Notes under the pieces: model-generated
The model's input: only the letters and a program-made list of their open reading frames with translations
The model's database searches: none
Told to the model about the DNA's origin: nothing
Translations under genes and position numbers: made by a program
Origin: Zygnema cylindricum
Taxonomy: Eukaryota > Streptophyta > Zygnematophyceae > Zygnematales > Zygnemataceae
Assembly: GCA_037447655.1 (NCBI GenBank)
Contig: JBBHKE010001935.1
Coordinates: forward strand, 1-64,000
Direction: 5' to 3'
DNA length: 64,000 nucleotides
Shown: piece after piece, positions 1-11,412 of the stretch
Numbering within the stretch: position 1 is the stretch's first letter
How the letters are laid out: the number at the start of each line of letters is the position of its first letter

Positions 1-1344
1 TCATAACAAATGTGATGATGGTAACGTTGGTATGGGTTGGGCTCAATTGGTTCAGAAATGTCTCGTTTACAAGTCACAGAACACACTTAGAAAAACGCAA
101 CTTGCAAAAATAGACCTGCTAAAACAAAGTCTAAGTGAATGGGATGGGCAGAGGTAATGGTGTTGACCTGTTGTTTTTGTTACATGTTCCATTCACCAGA
201 AGGAAAAAAAAAAAGCTAAAGACTGCCTGCTAATAGTTTGCACAAACTTTTTTACCAGTAGCAAAATGGTATTTTATTTTTCCGTATTTAGAGGCATATC
301 CTCAAAGACCTTTGAGACTCGGTAACAGTACAACAAAAAGATTAGGTCAAATACTTTTATTCTACTGTAGCGTACATTTATTTTACGTTTTGTTTTTAGC
401 GGGCACGCGCCAAATTTTGAATGGCAAAAATTGTATCTCGTGTCACAGGATGGACCCACCAATCAGGTCATTGCATAAAGAGAGCACATTATGACCCTAA
501 AATGAGCGTTGTACGGCCCAGTGACGCCCGGTCCTGAGAGTTCTAAAATTTCTAATACACGCACGTCAAATAAATTTTTAGAACATTTATAAAATCTTTT
601 TAAGGTATTGCCCGTACGGATCTTCAGTACTGTGGTTTGCTTTAAACTGCGTCAACGCATGCTTCACTCTCTCAATTTATGATGACAAATTGTTAATATT
701 CAAATGTTTATAACTTTTTTTGTTTCTTTTTGCTTCATTATGTTTCTTTTATAAAATGACAGTCATGCAACATTATCATTGAATTGACTAAAATTGATGG
801 TTTTGGCTTTTCGCTGCTGAAACTCCAGCTAACATCCAAAATTAAACCCTAAAGTTGTCGAGCTTGCCTGGGAAACATAAGAATAAGGCCCGCCGCCAGA
901 AATAGTCTGCAACGGAGTCCTGCAAATAACCCCAAATGCGGATGCTTCCCGTGATGGTGATAATGCCCATTTTTGCCCCCCATCCCTCCCGTAGACATGC
1001 ATACAAAACATAGGAGATAATCTTATAGGAAATGGAAGGGAAGGTGAAAAAGATACCACCTCCTACTTCCTTTCCTCATCTGGCCGAGAAAAGGGCGTGG
1101 GTTTCGGTAATCGAGTTTAGATCCCAATTTGTGCTTTAACATTGGAAGGTGTAACAAATGCTTCCTCAAAACCCACTGTCCTCATCAAGGGGTTCTAGCA
1201 GCCTACTCCGGCCAAACTCTGTCGAAACCAAAAAGGACTACCAAAGAAGACCCATATGAACTCCCACGTAGAAAACGGGACCGACATGACACTTCTCGGT
1301 TTCAAACAGCAAATAGTCAGAAATCACCCAAAGGATGTATAGTG
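1..1344. other. Unassigned AT-rich flank, no gene recognised
   Basis: I see no recognisable protein, RNA gene or LTR here. Short open frames exist (for example 829-1059 minus and 1129-1416 plus), but they show no domain motif and the second runs into the LTR that begins at 1350. The stretch lies outside the F2-a insertion and may belong to the same old Ty3/gypsy copy seen beyond 7637, but I cannot show this. Confidence 0.5.
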
Positions 1345-1349
1345 CCAAG

Positions 1350-2436
1350 TGTTGTTTTGAAACGTTTGTTTCGTGCGTACGCGACATTTCGTGCGCTTGC
1401 GACAGTTCGTGCGTAATGGAATTTAATGTGGAGGTTCGAATGGATTCACGGATTGGGGGAGTGAACGTACGGATAAAACTAAAGTGACGTAAGGGAGTCG
1501 GTGTGTGGCGTGAATAAGCATTGAGAAATGAACGGCGAATTGCGAAGCGATAAGATGTGAAATGAACGAAATGTTGAAATATACGCCGCCTGTACGGCGC
1601 AGCTGCGACGCAGACAAGACAACGCAGCTGCGGTTATTTATGATATGATCCGTACGGACAACGCAACTGACGCAGCTGCGGATAATATGAATATGATCTG
1701 GTACGGGACAACGCAACTCCATTAGTATGAATCAAGCCAACGGACGAAGATTCATAAGAAGATCTAAAGCAACTAAGCAAGTTGACGCCTAGTATGCGGA
1801 TTTTGCGGAGGTGTCGGTGTAAATATTATGTACAACATGGGTTTTTCTTTTTGCTAATTACTTTTTTAGTGTAGATTTGTTCATTCTTCACATACCTCGA
1901 ATTATTCGGGTATACTCACAATAGTTTAGGTACATGGTAGATATCGTACAGCTGGTATGCCTCCGTACATTGAGTAGTGAACTTTCTGAGTATAACTTGT
2001 AGGACTTAGATTATTTTGAGTATCACAGCTGAGTTAATCAAAGACATGGCAAACTGTTTTTCTACGACTTTGACCTGTTAGCGTGATGTTGTTACTTTGA
2101 TATGAAACTTTGTGGATGTATACTATGATCTAGAAACTATATGTGTGTGTAGTTTCTGTTGTTTTTGTAGAATTCAATGAGGAGTCTACCTGGTTAGTTT
2201 GGTAAGCTGTTAGATGGTTTTGGGAAACTCTGCAACTCATGTATTTTGGATGCCCTTGTGGATTTGGCTGTAACTTTAGGAAGTTATAGTGTCTAGAATA
2301 TACTGCAAATTGGTGCAGTTTGAGGTGGTTTTGTTTATTTTGGAGTAATATGTGTTGTCTAAAACACAACTGTTTTGGGGGGTAGTCTGTGGTGCTTCCG
2401 AGAGTAATCCATGGCTGAATTAGGCTATGGACAACA
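1350..2436 (+). repeat. 5' LTR of F2-a
   Basis: It begins TGTTGTTTTGAAACG and ends GGACAACA, so the ends form a short inverted repeat. It aligns along its whole length with 6520-7631, with 22730-23837, and in reverse with 36572-37667 and 51744-52853. The length is 1087 bp. The Gag start codon (2411) lies inside it, 26 bp from its end. Confidence 0.88.
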
Positions 2437-3182
2437 CGTTTTGGGCCCACACCCATGGCTACCTATATTTGATGGATCTAAATATCAATATTGGAAGAGT
2501 GTGCTCGGAAACTGTGAGATGATGGAGCTAGTCGATGTGGTGGAATATGCCGAAACTTCAAATGGATGGAAAAAAAAATCATCAGTGTCTAAGGGTTATC
2601 AAGAACTCCTTGACTGAGAATTTGGTAATGACAAACATAAGTTTTAAAAAGCCAGCTGAATTATGGAAGTGCTTAGAAAGTACGTATGCTAAGACCTCTT
2701 TATATCATTGGCTTAGTAGTGGTACAAAAATAGTTGAATACAAGTATGTACGAGGCATTATGGAAAAACATTGTATTGACTTAAAATTATTATTTGCATA
2801 AAATGATTTGGCAAGAGGAAAATTTACAGATGCTCAACAAGCTATCTTGTTAATTGAAACTCTGAGACCTCCATAAGTCCTCAGAGTGGACAGCTTCCAT
2901 ATCAATTGACCTTAATTGATAAAAAGGATTGGAGCTTAACTGTAGCTAGACGAGTTGTTCGAAATGAATAGGCTAATAGAAAAGGTCTTATCAAGTGAGA
3001 GGAATATAAAGGAAACTAAGTCTCAGTTTCATAAAATTAAATGTAATAGTGAGTTAGGTGATCAACCTAAAAAATATTTTTATTGTAATGATTTGGGAGA
3101 TACCTTCAGGATATGTCCGTCGTATAAAAGTGTATGTGTTACACGGAATTACAGAGATGGATGGGACAACAGCCTAGTTTGA
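2411..3182 (+). pseudogene. gag: F2-a gag, frameshifted
   Basis: The capsid-type polyprotein starts MAELGYGQ and contains the family motif GPHPWLPIFDGSKY, matching F2-b. The reading frame shifts at the run of A near 2570; the next frame (2535-2801) carries a typical Gag stretch around EYKYVRGIMEKHCIDL before a stop at 2799. Further pieces reach about 3182, where YFYCNDLGD...CPSYKS looks like a ruined zinc knuckle. The start at 2411 is chosen because the same M-A-E start is kept in F2-b. The coding sequence begins inside the LTR and runs through the primer-binding site. It is not functional. Confidence 0.7.
2437..2451 (+). other. Degraded primer-binding site of F2-a
   Basis: CGTTTTGGGCCCACA lies directly after the LTR. 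It differs at two positions from GGTTATGGGCCCACA, found at the same place in F2-b. The intact form is complementary to the anticodon arm of initiator tRNA-Met. Confidence 0.6.
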
Positions 3183-3470
3183 CCCTCAACAAGAAGGGAA
3201 TAAAGTGCTTTAGTGAGTGAGAGACAAGACTCGACCGATGTCAAGTGAGTGAGAGACAAGATTCGACCAATGTCAAAAGGCATACACCGTAAGTTGGCGA
3301 ATTAATTTATTTACCGACCTTTTATGTTGTTCGGAATGAGGTGAAAGAGGTGACAGAAAGGATTCGTTTGCTGTCAATATTTCCTATGACAGATTGGTGA
3401 GTGACACAAACTTACTAAAGGAAGAGGTAACTAAAATAAGAAAAGTTGAAGGAAGTGAGAGCACATAGAG

Positions 3471-3890
3471 GTGGAAGAGACTGGAAAAAATATTGTCACT
3501 GAAGATAGTGAGGAGAAGGAAGAGAGTGAAAAAGACTCGGCTTGTGTGACTCCTTCTCGTGATAAATTGGTGTGTGAGAATGACTTACAAAGAGAAGAGA
3601 TTCTTGAAGAAAGGGGAGCCAGAAAAATAAACTTAAAATTGGCTGAAGAATATTCTTTAGGTATAGAGAACATTGAACTGAAAACAAAACTTAGAGAAAG
3701 GATAAGAGAAGACGATGAGATAGAAAATAGTGAATTCACACAAAATGGGGAATTATCATCAGCTATTGATTTAAAAATTATTGAACTCAACGAAAAACGG
3801 GTAAAAATTGTTAAGAAAATGAGGCTAGGGAAGGAGGCTTATGAGAGCAGTAAATCATTATTTGTACACTTTTACTTAATAAAGTACAAT
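3471..3890 (+). CDS. Acidic, charged ORF inside F2-a (function unknown)
   Basis: An open frame starts with MEETGKNIVTEDSEEKEE and runs for about 140 residues of mostly Glu, Lys, Asp and Ser before entering unrelated repeat sequence; the formal stop is at 4139. Long runs of alternating charge (EEILEERGARKINLKLAEEY) suggest helix or coiled coil. I recognise no domain. It may be the tail of the F2 Gag or a separate accessory ORF. The end is probably artificial, since the repeat also found at 62.2 kb begins near 3920. Whether it is expressed is unknown. Confidence 0.35.
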
Positions 3891-3919
3891 TTTGCAAGGT
3901 CAGACGCCGACCGTACGCC

Positions 3920-4745
3920 ACACTATTTAAAACGGCATTGTATTAGAGTTATTAACTCTCATTCAAAAAGTACCTTAAATAGTATAATGAAATATTTAGA
4001 GTCATTTACTCTATTTAACGTGATGGAGTCGAAATTTAGGGCGACCGAATTAGCGTTATTTACTTTAATTACGATTTGCGGTGTACTGTACAAAAAAAAA
4101 GTTTTTATTGCAAAAATTGCGATGGGAAAACCATCTTAGTACAAAAAAGGTAAAACTGAATAAAAAACACTTGGAGTCACAAAAAAGTAATCTACGCCTA
4201 AAAACAAAAAAGAAAGACAACAAAACTAACAAGAGCAAATAACAAAATACAATGCTATAGTGGTGTTTAGGTTCATACTGTACGGAATTTCCATACGAAT
4301 CTTGTGTCAGCAACAAGTTTGTTTGTATTTTGACCATTAGTGTGTATTTTTCAAAGTCTTTACTTCTTTTCGACAAACAATATTAAGTCGTGTGCCCATG
4401 TGTCAAAGTAAGGGTTTTTTCCCGTCGTTTTCACATAAAATGGGACTTGCAACGAGAAAATCTTACGCCGTACAAAAAATGGGAAAGAACCCAAAGTACA
4501 TTTCGAATCTTTTTTAAACTTCGAGCGTACTCCAGCTTGGCGTTATTATCCTTTCGACCCACTTCCAGCTCATTGTCACACTTGTACTGAAATCAACTCG
4601 CGAGGTGATTTTAATATAAATAATAGTCGATTGACGAATAGAAAAAAACGTTATAACAAGAGTGAAACATCTTCAAAAAATTTTGCACGAGGGAGACCAC
4701 ACGCTATTTTTTTCCCTGCTCGTCACGTGCATGTATGTACGAGTG
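3920..4745 (+). repeat. Dispersed repeat X, copy 1
   Basis: Several blocks recur in the same order and strand at 62165-62735: TATTAGAGTTATTAAC, AATTAGCGTTATT, GTGCCCATGTGT.AAAGTA, AGGTGATTTTAA, and GCACGAGGGAGA..ACGCGCTATTTTTTTCCCT-like. I see no ORF with known motifs. It is probably a non-coding part of another transposon. Its outer limits are not resolved. Confidence 0.6.
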
Positions 4746-4915
4746 ACAAGCATGTACGGAAATAAACTCGTTCAACAAGAGAAAACTTTTCAACATGTCA
4801 CATAGGGGTCGCACTTTTGTTCTCTCTTAAAAAAGGAAGGGAATTGATCATGGTAGTGACTATTTTGGTTGCGCACAGTCACTTACGTCACCTTCTCAAA
4901 GATTGTACGTTTTAA

Positions 4916-6303
4916 ATACACATTGGTAAAGTAAAGTACCGTAAAGTTTAAATTTGACGATTAATCAGTTGAACAACTTTGACTTTCATAATATTGTAAA
5001 AACCGGTTAAAATTTTGCTGCGCTTGCGAACGTCAACCGTCATAGCTAAATCAATAATTCACACGACCGACTAAGGTTTACGTAACAAAACCGCGGCGAC
5101 CTCATGTAACTAAAAGTGTTGCGCACAGTCACTTTCTCACTTTACGTGAGATCTAATGTGAGAGCAAATGTTGGCTTTTAACTTAGCCGTTTTTTCCTTT
5201 TTTCGAATTCTATGTATAATTCGTGACTTTTGAAAAAAATCGCAAAAAAACGCGGAGTACTTTTTGTCCGATAAACTGAACGGGAAGTTTACAACAAATG
5301 TACATTTTTTTATGAAAAATGTACGGACTTTGACAAAAAGAGACGTTGCACTTCTAAGTACTTTCTATCCGGTAAACTAAACAAAAGTTTTACGACAATG
5401 TAGAAAATTTTACGAAAAGAGACGTTGTGTTGCACCATTTGTGCTCGGTAAGTTTGAATTATGTACGATCGTCTTCTTCAATTTTTAGAGATCGTCTTTT
5501 TCAATTTTAAGAGATAGAGAAAGAATGCCATGGATGGCTTTCAGATAGTCTCAAACACACAGAAAAGTTGACTCTGACAAAAAGGTGGCGTTAACTAGGA
5601 TTTTAACATGGCCCTACAGGTTGCCGTAATAGCCTACCTGACAATCGTCAATATCCGTTTGATGTAGAAATTGCGATACACACAAAGAGTGTAAAACAAC
5701 TTTAATACAAACAATTGTGTAGCGATCATTTGTAGCGAAAAATGTACAAATTGCGGTACATGTAAAATTCAAACTTTTTGACATGTACGGAATAGCACGG
5801 ATACAAAATCATTAACGATTTTAACTATTTATTCAAATCGTCAAATGCGTAACTTACGTATAATTAGCGCGCTTGAATCGTGCGTAAAATACGGCTTAAA
5901 CAAATGTGGATGTAATAAAACGGACATGCGTAAAAGTAGCAAACTAAATGAAAAATATGTGAGTCGTCACCCGCGACCAAATCAAGCTACACTGTTTACG
6001 GTTCGCGATTAAATTTCAATTTTGCGCCTAAGTTAAAAGCCAACATGTGCTCTCACTGTAGAGCTCACGTAAAGTGAGAAAGTGACTGTGCACAACACTT
6101 CTATGTACATGTGCTTGCCGCGGTTTTGTTACGTAAACCTTCGTCCGCCGTGTGAATTATTGATTTTACTATGACGGTCGACGTTCGCAATCGCGAAAAT
6201 TTTTGAACCACTTGCTACAACATTTGAAAGTCAAACCTGTCGAACTAAATAACCGCCAAATTTAAACTTCATGGTACTTTACTTGTACCAATTGTTGAAT
6301 TTG
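4916..6303. repeat. Fold-back structure: ~275-bp inverted arms, 830-bp spacer
   Basis: Bases 4916-5190 match the reverse complement of 6023-6303 over nearly the whole length with scattered mismatches. Shared blocks include AAGTTTAAATTTG, TCAATAATTCACACG, GGTTTACGTAACAAAACCG, GCACAGTCACTTTCTCACTTTACGTGAG and TTGGCTTTTAACTTAG. The spacer holds two copies of a unit of about 100 bp (near 5254 and 5354) and no convincing ORF. It may be a decayed DNA transposon with long terminal inverted repeats or a fold-back element. The other F2 copy (37668-38633) does not have it, which supports a later insertion. Confidence 0.7.
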
Positions 6304-6519
6304 AAAGCTTTAATTCTCAGTAGATTAGGCTGTGAGGGGAAGGTGAGCGTAGAATGGAGCAGCTGTTAGGGCTGCAATGTCAAACTAGCACAGCATGGCA
6401 GCATATCAGTACACGCTGCATGTTGTATTCAAACTGCGATGCGATGTCAAACTGGCGCAGCATAGCAATACACGATGCATTTTGTATTCCTGGTGCACGG
6501 AACTAAATTTTCGGGGGAG
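6304..6519 (+). other. 3' internal end of F2-a with polypurine tract
   Basis: This non-coding stretch matches in reverse the region 37668-37900 of F2-b (shared: GAAAGCTTTA.TTCTCAGTAGAT and repeated GCGATG/TGTCAAAC blocks). It ends in ACTAAATTTTCGGGGGAG, the likely plus-strand primer tract directly before the LTR. Confidence 0.65.
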
Positions 6520-7631
6520 TGTTGTTTTGGAAAGTTTGTTTCGTGGGTACGCGACATTTCGTGCGCTTGCGATAGTTCGTGCGTAATGGAATTGAATGTG
6601 GAGGTTCGAATGGACTCACGGATTGGGGGAGCAAATGTATGACTAAAACTAAAGTGACGTACGGGAGTCGATGAGTGGCGTGAATAAGCATTGAGAAATG
6701 GACGGCGGATCGCGAAGCGATCTGATGTGAAATGAACGAAATGTTGAAATATACGCCGCCGGTACGGCGTAGCTGCGACTCTGACAAGACAACGCAGTTG
6801 CAGCTATTTTGGATATGATCCGTAAAGACAACGCAGCTGACGCGGCTGCGGATAATATGAATATGATCTGGTAAGGGACAACGCAATTGCAATTGGTATG
6901 AATCAAGTCGGCGGACGAAGATTCATAAGAAGATCTAAACTAAATAAGCAAGTTGATGCCTAATATGCAAATTTTGCGGAGGTGTCGATGTAAATATTTT
7001 GTACAACAGAGGTTTGTCTTTTTGCAAATTAGTTTAATAGTGTAGATTTGATCACTCTTCACATACCTCGAATTATTCCGGTGTACTCACAATAGTTTTG
7101 GTAGATGGTACATATCGTACGGTTGGTATGCCTCCGTACATTCAGTAGTGAACTCTCTGAGTATTACTTGTAGGCCTTAGATTATTTTGAGCATCATAGC
7201 TAAGTTAATCAAAGACTCAAAGACATGACAGACTATTTTTTTGCAACTTTTACCTGTTAGTGTTATCACTCTGGTTATTACTTTGATGTGAAACTTTGTG
7301 GATGTATACTATGATCTAGAAACAATATGTGTGTGTAGTTTCAATGTGTTCTATTATTTCTGTATAATTGTGTGAGGAGTCTACCTGGTTAGTTTGGTAA
7401 GCAATTAGATGTTTTTGGGAAACTCTGCAGCTCATACATTTTTGATGCCCTTGTGGATTTGGCTATAACTCTAGGAAGTTATAATGTCTAGAATATAATG
7501 GAAATTGGTGCATTTTGAGGTGGTTTTGTTTATTTTGGAGTAATCTGTGTTGTCTCAAACTCAGCTGTTTTGGGGGGTAGTCTGTGGTGCTTCCAAGAGT
7601 AATTCATGGCTGAAATAGGCTATGGACAACA
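6520..7631 (+). repeat. 3' LTR of F2-a
   Basis: It begins TGTTGTTTTGG and ends GGACAACA. It is a 1112-bp partner of 1350-2436, with scattered substitutions and small indels. The base after it starts the CCAAC flank. Confidence 0.88.
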
Positions 7632-7636
7632 CCAAC

Positions 7637-7920
7637 TACCTGCCCGAACTATGATATCCACAAAAAACAGATTGAAAACCTAGGTGGCAATGAAGTAAAT
7701 AAAAACACACAAAATAAAGATTCTCCAAAAGACGGTTTGTTTGGAATTTTTGGGGGTTTTCTTAGGAGACAATACTAAAAAAATAACCTGTCTCCTTTAG
7801 ACCTAAGTGCCTTATACATCATTTCTTTCTATTTTTAGGTCTAAAAGGTCAACGCAATGCAATTAACCAATCAACAGAAAACACATGCACTTGAATTGAT
7901 ATAAGACAAATTGATCCTTA
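7637..7920. other. Unassigned stretch next to gypsy remnant
   Basis: I see no reading frame with known motifs. It contains CTTTTAGACCTAAG and a partly inverted TTTTTAGGTCTAAAAGG, but no LTR ends that I can place. It could be the 3' part of the Ty3/gypsy copy on the minus strand. Confidence 0.35.
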
Positions 7921-8997
7921 CCATACTCAGGGCAAAATGTTATGGTTCCAACAGCGGCTAGATCCGTAACTGGAAGTAAAAGTCCGTTGCACTATTATGG
8001 GAGTGGAGGGCTTGCAGGCTGAATGTGTATCCTATAGCAATCTAAGGCACCATTCTGTCCCACTCCTTCAAATCTTCTTCGATTTTTTTTTCCGTACTGA
8101 CCGATTCACTAGCTGTACGCACTTTTCGGCCAAACCGTCGGCTTGTGGGTAGTCACGACTGGTCAGCCAATGGTCGATGAGACATTTCTCCAAAAAGTTG
8201 GAATTTTTTTTGGCAAATTTGGAGCCTTGGACGGTCAGAACCTTTGCTGGCGGCCCAAATTGTGACAATACCCTCTACAAAAAGGCAACTGCAATTGACT
8301 TCGATTCCTTTCGGTGTAACTCACTAACTCTATCCATTTTGAAAAATGTTCGATCATGACCAACACAAAGCGGTTCCCACATCTGTTGGTCGGAAGAGGC
8401 CCCAAAAGATCGAAAGATCATCGATAAAACACCCCCCAGATGGGAAGAAAATGAAACTCGGTTTTGCCCTTTTTGTCAAAAGCTGTTTTTACCCGATCAC
8501 AGGAAGAGCAAGTCTGTACAATTCGGTTTACTTGGGTCCGCAGCCCGTGCCACCAATAAGATCTTGTGACGAGAGAAGTGGTCCGTTTTTGCCCGAAGTG
8601 TTCCCATTGCTGATGGAGACGGGTGATAAAAGCTTCTTGATCTGCGCGGGGGAGGAACCACTTTCCTCGTTCCGAGAATACCTCGGCCCCAGTCATACGT
8701 CGCCATCCGCGTCTGCACACGGGATAATTGAGCTCCAACCAAGTGGGAAAGAAGAGATATGTGCTGGATGGATTGTAGGGAATCGGGGTCATTCCAGATA
8801 TCCTTCCGTCCGGCTCCTATTGGTGCATGCCCCTCCACGTCTGCTGCAAAAGTGGACAGTTCCCCTCCTGATTAAGGAAGCCAAATTAAAGCGGAAGAGG
8901 CTCGATTAAGTCCCAGACTGATCTCCGGATCCTCATCGTGCCGCGCTCGTTAAAATCCAGAGTGGAGGGATCGCGATTTCGGCTAAGTCCGTCAGCA
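7921..8997 (-). pseudogene. pol: Ty3/gypsy pol: end of RNase H and integrase
   Basis: Read on the minus strand, this begins with the RNase H tail ADGLSRNRDP (near 8985), a hallmark of Ty3/gypsy. Next comes an integrase zinc-binding domain (HQQWEHFGQKRT...CSSCDRVK, about 8480-8660), then the core: LVMIEHFSKWIEL (about 8340-8370), FGPPAKVLTVQGSKF (8220-8260) and LTSRDYPQADGLAEKCVQ (8120-8175). The usual second catalytic Asp appears as Val in LTVQG. Several frameshifts and stops break it. The upstream part continues at 10059 after a solo LTR, and again at 20768. It is the oldest layer of this region. Confidence 0.85.
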
Positions 8998-9002
8998 ATC
9001 CC

Positions 9003-10053
9003 TGTAGAAACTAATGGTTTTTAAGTATTTTCTAGGTCTAAAAAGAAATAAAGAAGCCGAGGCAGTCTATCTCTAACTTCTCTCTCTCACTCTCAAACTT
9101 GTTGTAGTCACTGAGAAATTGGCAAGGGAGCTAGAGCCATGCCTACCTAGGCTATCCAGAGGTTTACGGGAAGTTTATAGTAGTTAGGGATTTATTATAT
9201 CTAAATGGTATGTGCCGGCCACAGGATTTGATCCCTGTACCTGACGGCCGGCAGACAGGAAATAGCCGATAGAGTTAGCCGTTAAGTCTACGATTAATGA
9301 TAAGTAGTATATAGTTTGATAATTAGATAAATATGTATACGTATGATAATTCATTTAACTATAACAGATTACGGGATACATAGATCCGGTAATATATAAA
9401 GTACGGATTACGGTACAGACTAAAATCAGTACCGCGCATTTGTTTCGTAAGTGAAACAAATACCGCGCATGTATTTATTACGGCTACGATTAAATCCGAA
9501 TTTAATCGGATGGCCGCAAATAGCGTCGAGATCGCGGAGGAAGATTTTGGCGGTTTGTGGCCATCGCCACATCGGATGACGAGTGGCGAAATTTCGTTGG
9601 ATCGTGGAATCTCCGGAGATTATAGCACCAAATCCGGATATGACATGTGTCGACATTTAGGCCATGTCGTACAATGTACGTACATAAAGTACACCGGCAG
9701 CTGTACTTTTGCGTACGGAACTCAATTTTGATTGGCTCCGTACATCAGTAGATAGAGTCTGTGAGAGAGATAAGACTTAGAAAAAATTAGGAGATAGGAC
9801 CCTCTCTCCTAGAGAGCTTCTGTACAAAAGGTCAACTTTGACCCTCCATAACTTACTGCTCAAGGGAGCAAATTCAGAGATTCTTTTTGCCATCGACTCA
9901 GGGAAGTCTTGCCTTCACAGGGGTGCAGGTGGTCATGGTTTTTGTTTATCAGGGTGGCAGTTATTTTTGCTGAAACACAAAGGGGTCAGGATTATCCTAG
10001 AGGCTTCTTGGAAGCTGTTTACTCTGAGGACTTATGGAGGTATCAGAGTTTCA
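9003..10053 (+). mobile_element. Solo F1-type LTR inside gypsy RNase H
   Basis: A single LTR starts TGTAGAAACTAATGG and ends CAGAGTTTCA. It is flanked by a perfect 5-bp duplication ATCCC (8998-9002 and 10054-10058). The two sides are parts of one gypsy RNase H, so this is a clean insertion later reduced to one LTR by recombination. It carries the antisense tRNA-like module (about 9219-9300), GTAC clusters and the AGTTTTTGC-type U5 of the family. Confidence 0.93.
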
Positions 10054-10058
10054 ATCCC

Positions 10059-10358
10059 GTGGCTTTCCCTTGCCTAATGGATAATACTAAAATCATATTC
10101 TTGCAAGATTAGAACCAATATGGCGAGTTTGCCAGTTAACTTACTGTAATCTATAGTCAATTTGAGAGTTTGATGGTCCATAATGAGAGTGAAATGGATC
10201 ATGTATAAATAGGACCAAAAATAATGAATTGCCCAAACGGCTGCAATTTGAAGTTTTATGGGTTCCATTCCCCCAAAGAATTCGCAGATCCAAAAATACT
10301 TATCTAGATTGTGGCGACTCCAAGGTGATACGAACCAAAATGACTGACAGCTTGACAA
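10059..10358 (-). pseudogene. pol: Ty3/gypsy RNase H fragment
   Basis: On the minus strand, from 10248 downwards, the frame reads AAVWAIHYFW, then FTLIMDHQTLKL and KLTGKLAILVLILQEYDFSIIH, which is the C-terminal half of a Ty3/gypsy RNase H (normal DHQAL and LQEYDF motifs). It then meets the solo LTR at 10053 and continues at 8997 with ADGLSR. Bases 10249-10358 already belong to the F1-a LTR, although the open frame runs into it. The N-terminal half lies at 20768-21078. Confidence 0.85.
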
Positions 10359-11412
10359 TTAGAACCGCGATACAGCTTCACCCCTGTGAAATAAGACTTT
10401 CTTTGTGTTCGGTTCCCCCACAGAATGCAAAGTTAGAAAATGAGTTTTGGATAATATTCCCCACTTTGACTTTCCCTTAGAAATTCATCCACCCTCGCAC
10501 GCAAAAACTTTGACCCACTACACCCTTGTGTAGCATGGACTCCTCTTAGTCGGCATCAAAAAGAATCACTAAAAATGGTCAACTAAACGAGTTGTAATCA
10601 AATGGCAAAAATTGCCTATTTATATAGATGCTCTTTGGGAGAGACGCGGTTACCTAACAAAATTATTCTAAGTCCTAAAATTCTTCTCTAAGCCCCCTAG
10701 TATTGAGGTACGGATCAATTATATGACTGTACCCTATAGGAATGTACAGGTACCGGAGTACTTTCTATACGATATATGTACGACATCGCCATAAATTGAC
10801 ATTTGTCACATCTATAATTGTCATCTCGCGTTCTGGAGATCTCGCAATCCTCCTAGATCGTGCTACGTGTCACTCGGAGTGTCGCTGCCTAAAAACGCCA
10901 AGTCGCCCACTTTGGAATCCCGGCTCGCACCACAACCGTTCGATGAAGACCGATAATTAATATTGGCTTCCTAAATAAAATGTCGTTTCGTTAATTCCGT
11001 GCATTCCCTAATTCGTGCGGTTTAATCCATATCTGTGTACTGTCAGTCTCTTAAACAGTTAAATGAAACATATTATGTTGTTAATGTTTATATAATTATC
11101 GTACCCTATATACTCTAGCACTGATCATAGACTATAAGATAAAACTACCTGCTATCGAATTCTCGACGGGCGGCAGGTACCAGGATCAAATTATGGGTCT
11201 GTCAAGTCCTTTTTGGTAAACCTACCAAAACGACAACCTGTCTCTCCATCTAGGCTGCATGGGCAACCATGGCTCTAGCTTCCTCTCCAACCTTCAGTGA
11301 ATGCGACAAGTGTGGGGGTTTGGAGAGTGGAGCGAGAGGCAGGCAACCTTTGCTGACTTCCTCTTATTAACTTTTTCTGTATTCAGACCTAGAAATTACA
11401 TTCATTTCAACA
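10249..11412 (-). repeat. 3' LTR of F1-a
   Basis: This 1164-bp LTR reads TGAAGTTTTATGGG at the left edge and CATTTCAACA at the right edge (plus strand). It aligns with 13397-13564 joined to 19784-20767. A tRNA-like T-arm with decayed pairing lies at 11180-11196. A pyrimidine tract (CTCCTCTTATTTTCTAG) follows at 11413, the complement of the polypurine primer. Confidence 0.88.

Larger units (their letters stand above)
1350..7631 (+). mobile_element. F2-a: copia-like LTR element with gag but no pol
   Basis: Two similar LTRs (1350-2436 and 6520-7631), each starting TGTTG and ending CAACA, flank about 4.1 kb. Five bases before the element read CCAAG and five after read CCAAC, a target-site duplication with one mismatch. 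A degraded primer-binding site follows the left LTR, and a G-rich tract (TCGGGGGAG) precedes the right LTR. Inside are a broken gag, an acidic ORF, a repeat with a second copy near 62.2 kb, and a 1.4-kb fold-back. No protease, integrase or RT is visible, so this copy is non-autonomous. Confidence 0.85.

Noticed and set aside
829-1059. A small minus-strand protein-coding gene
   Set aside because: No motif, no neighbours that support it, and length expected by chance.
1129-1416. A zinc-finger-like ORF (C-x2-C-x4-H pattern)
   Set aside because: The Cys/His spacing is casual and the frame runs into the LTR; no second copy supports coding.
8346-8909. A 187-residue plus-strand ORF
   Set aside because: It is the shadow of the gypsy integrase on the opposite strand, which carries the clear zinc-finger and core motifs.
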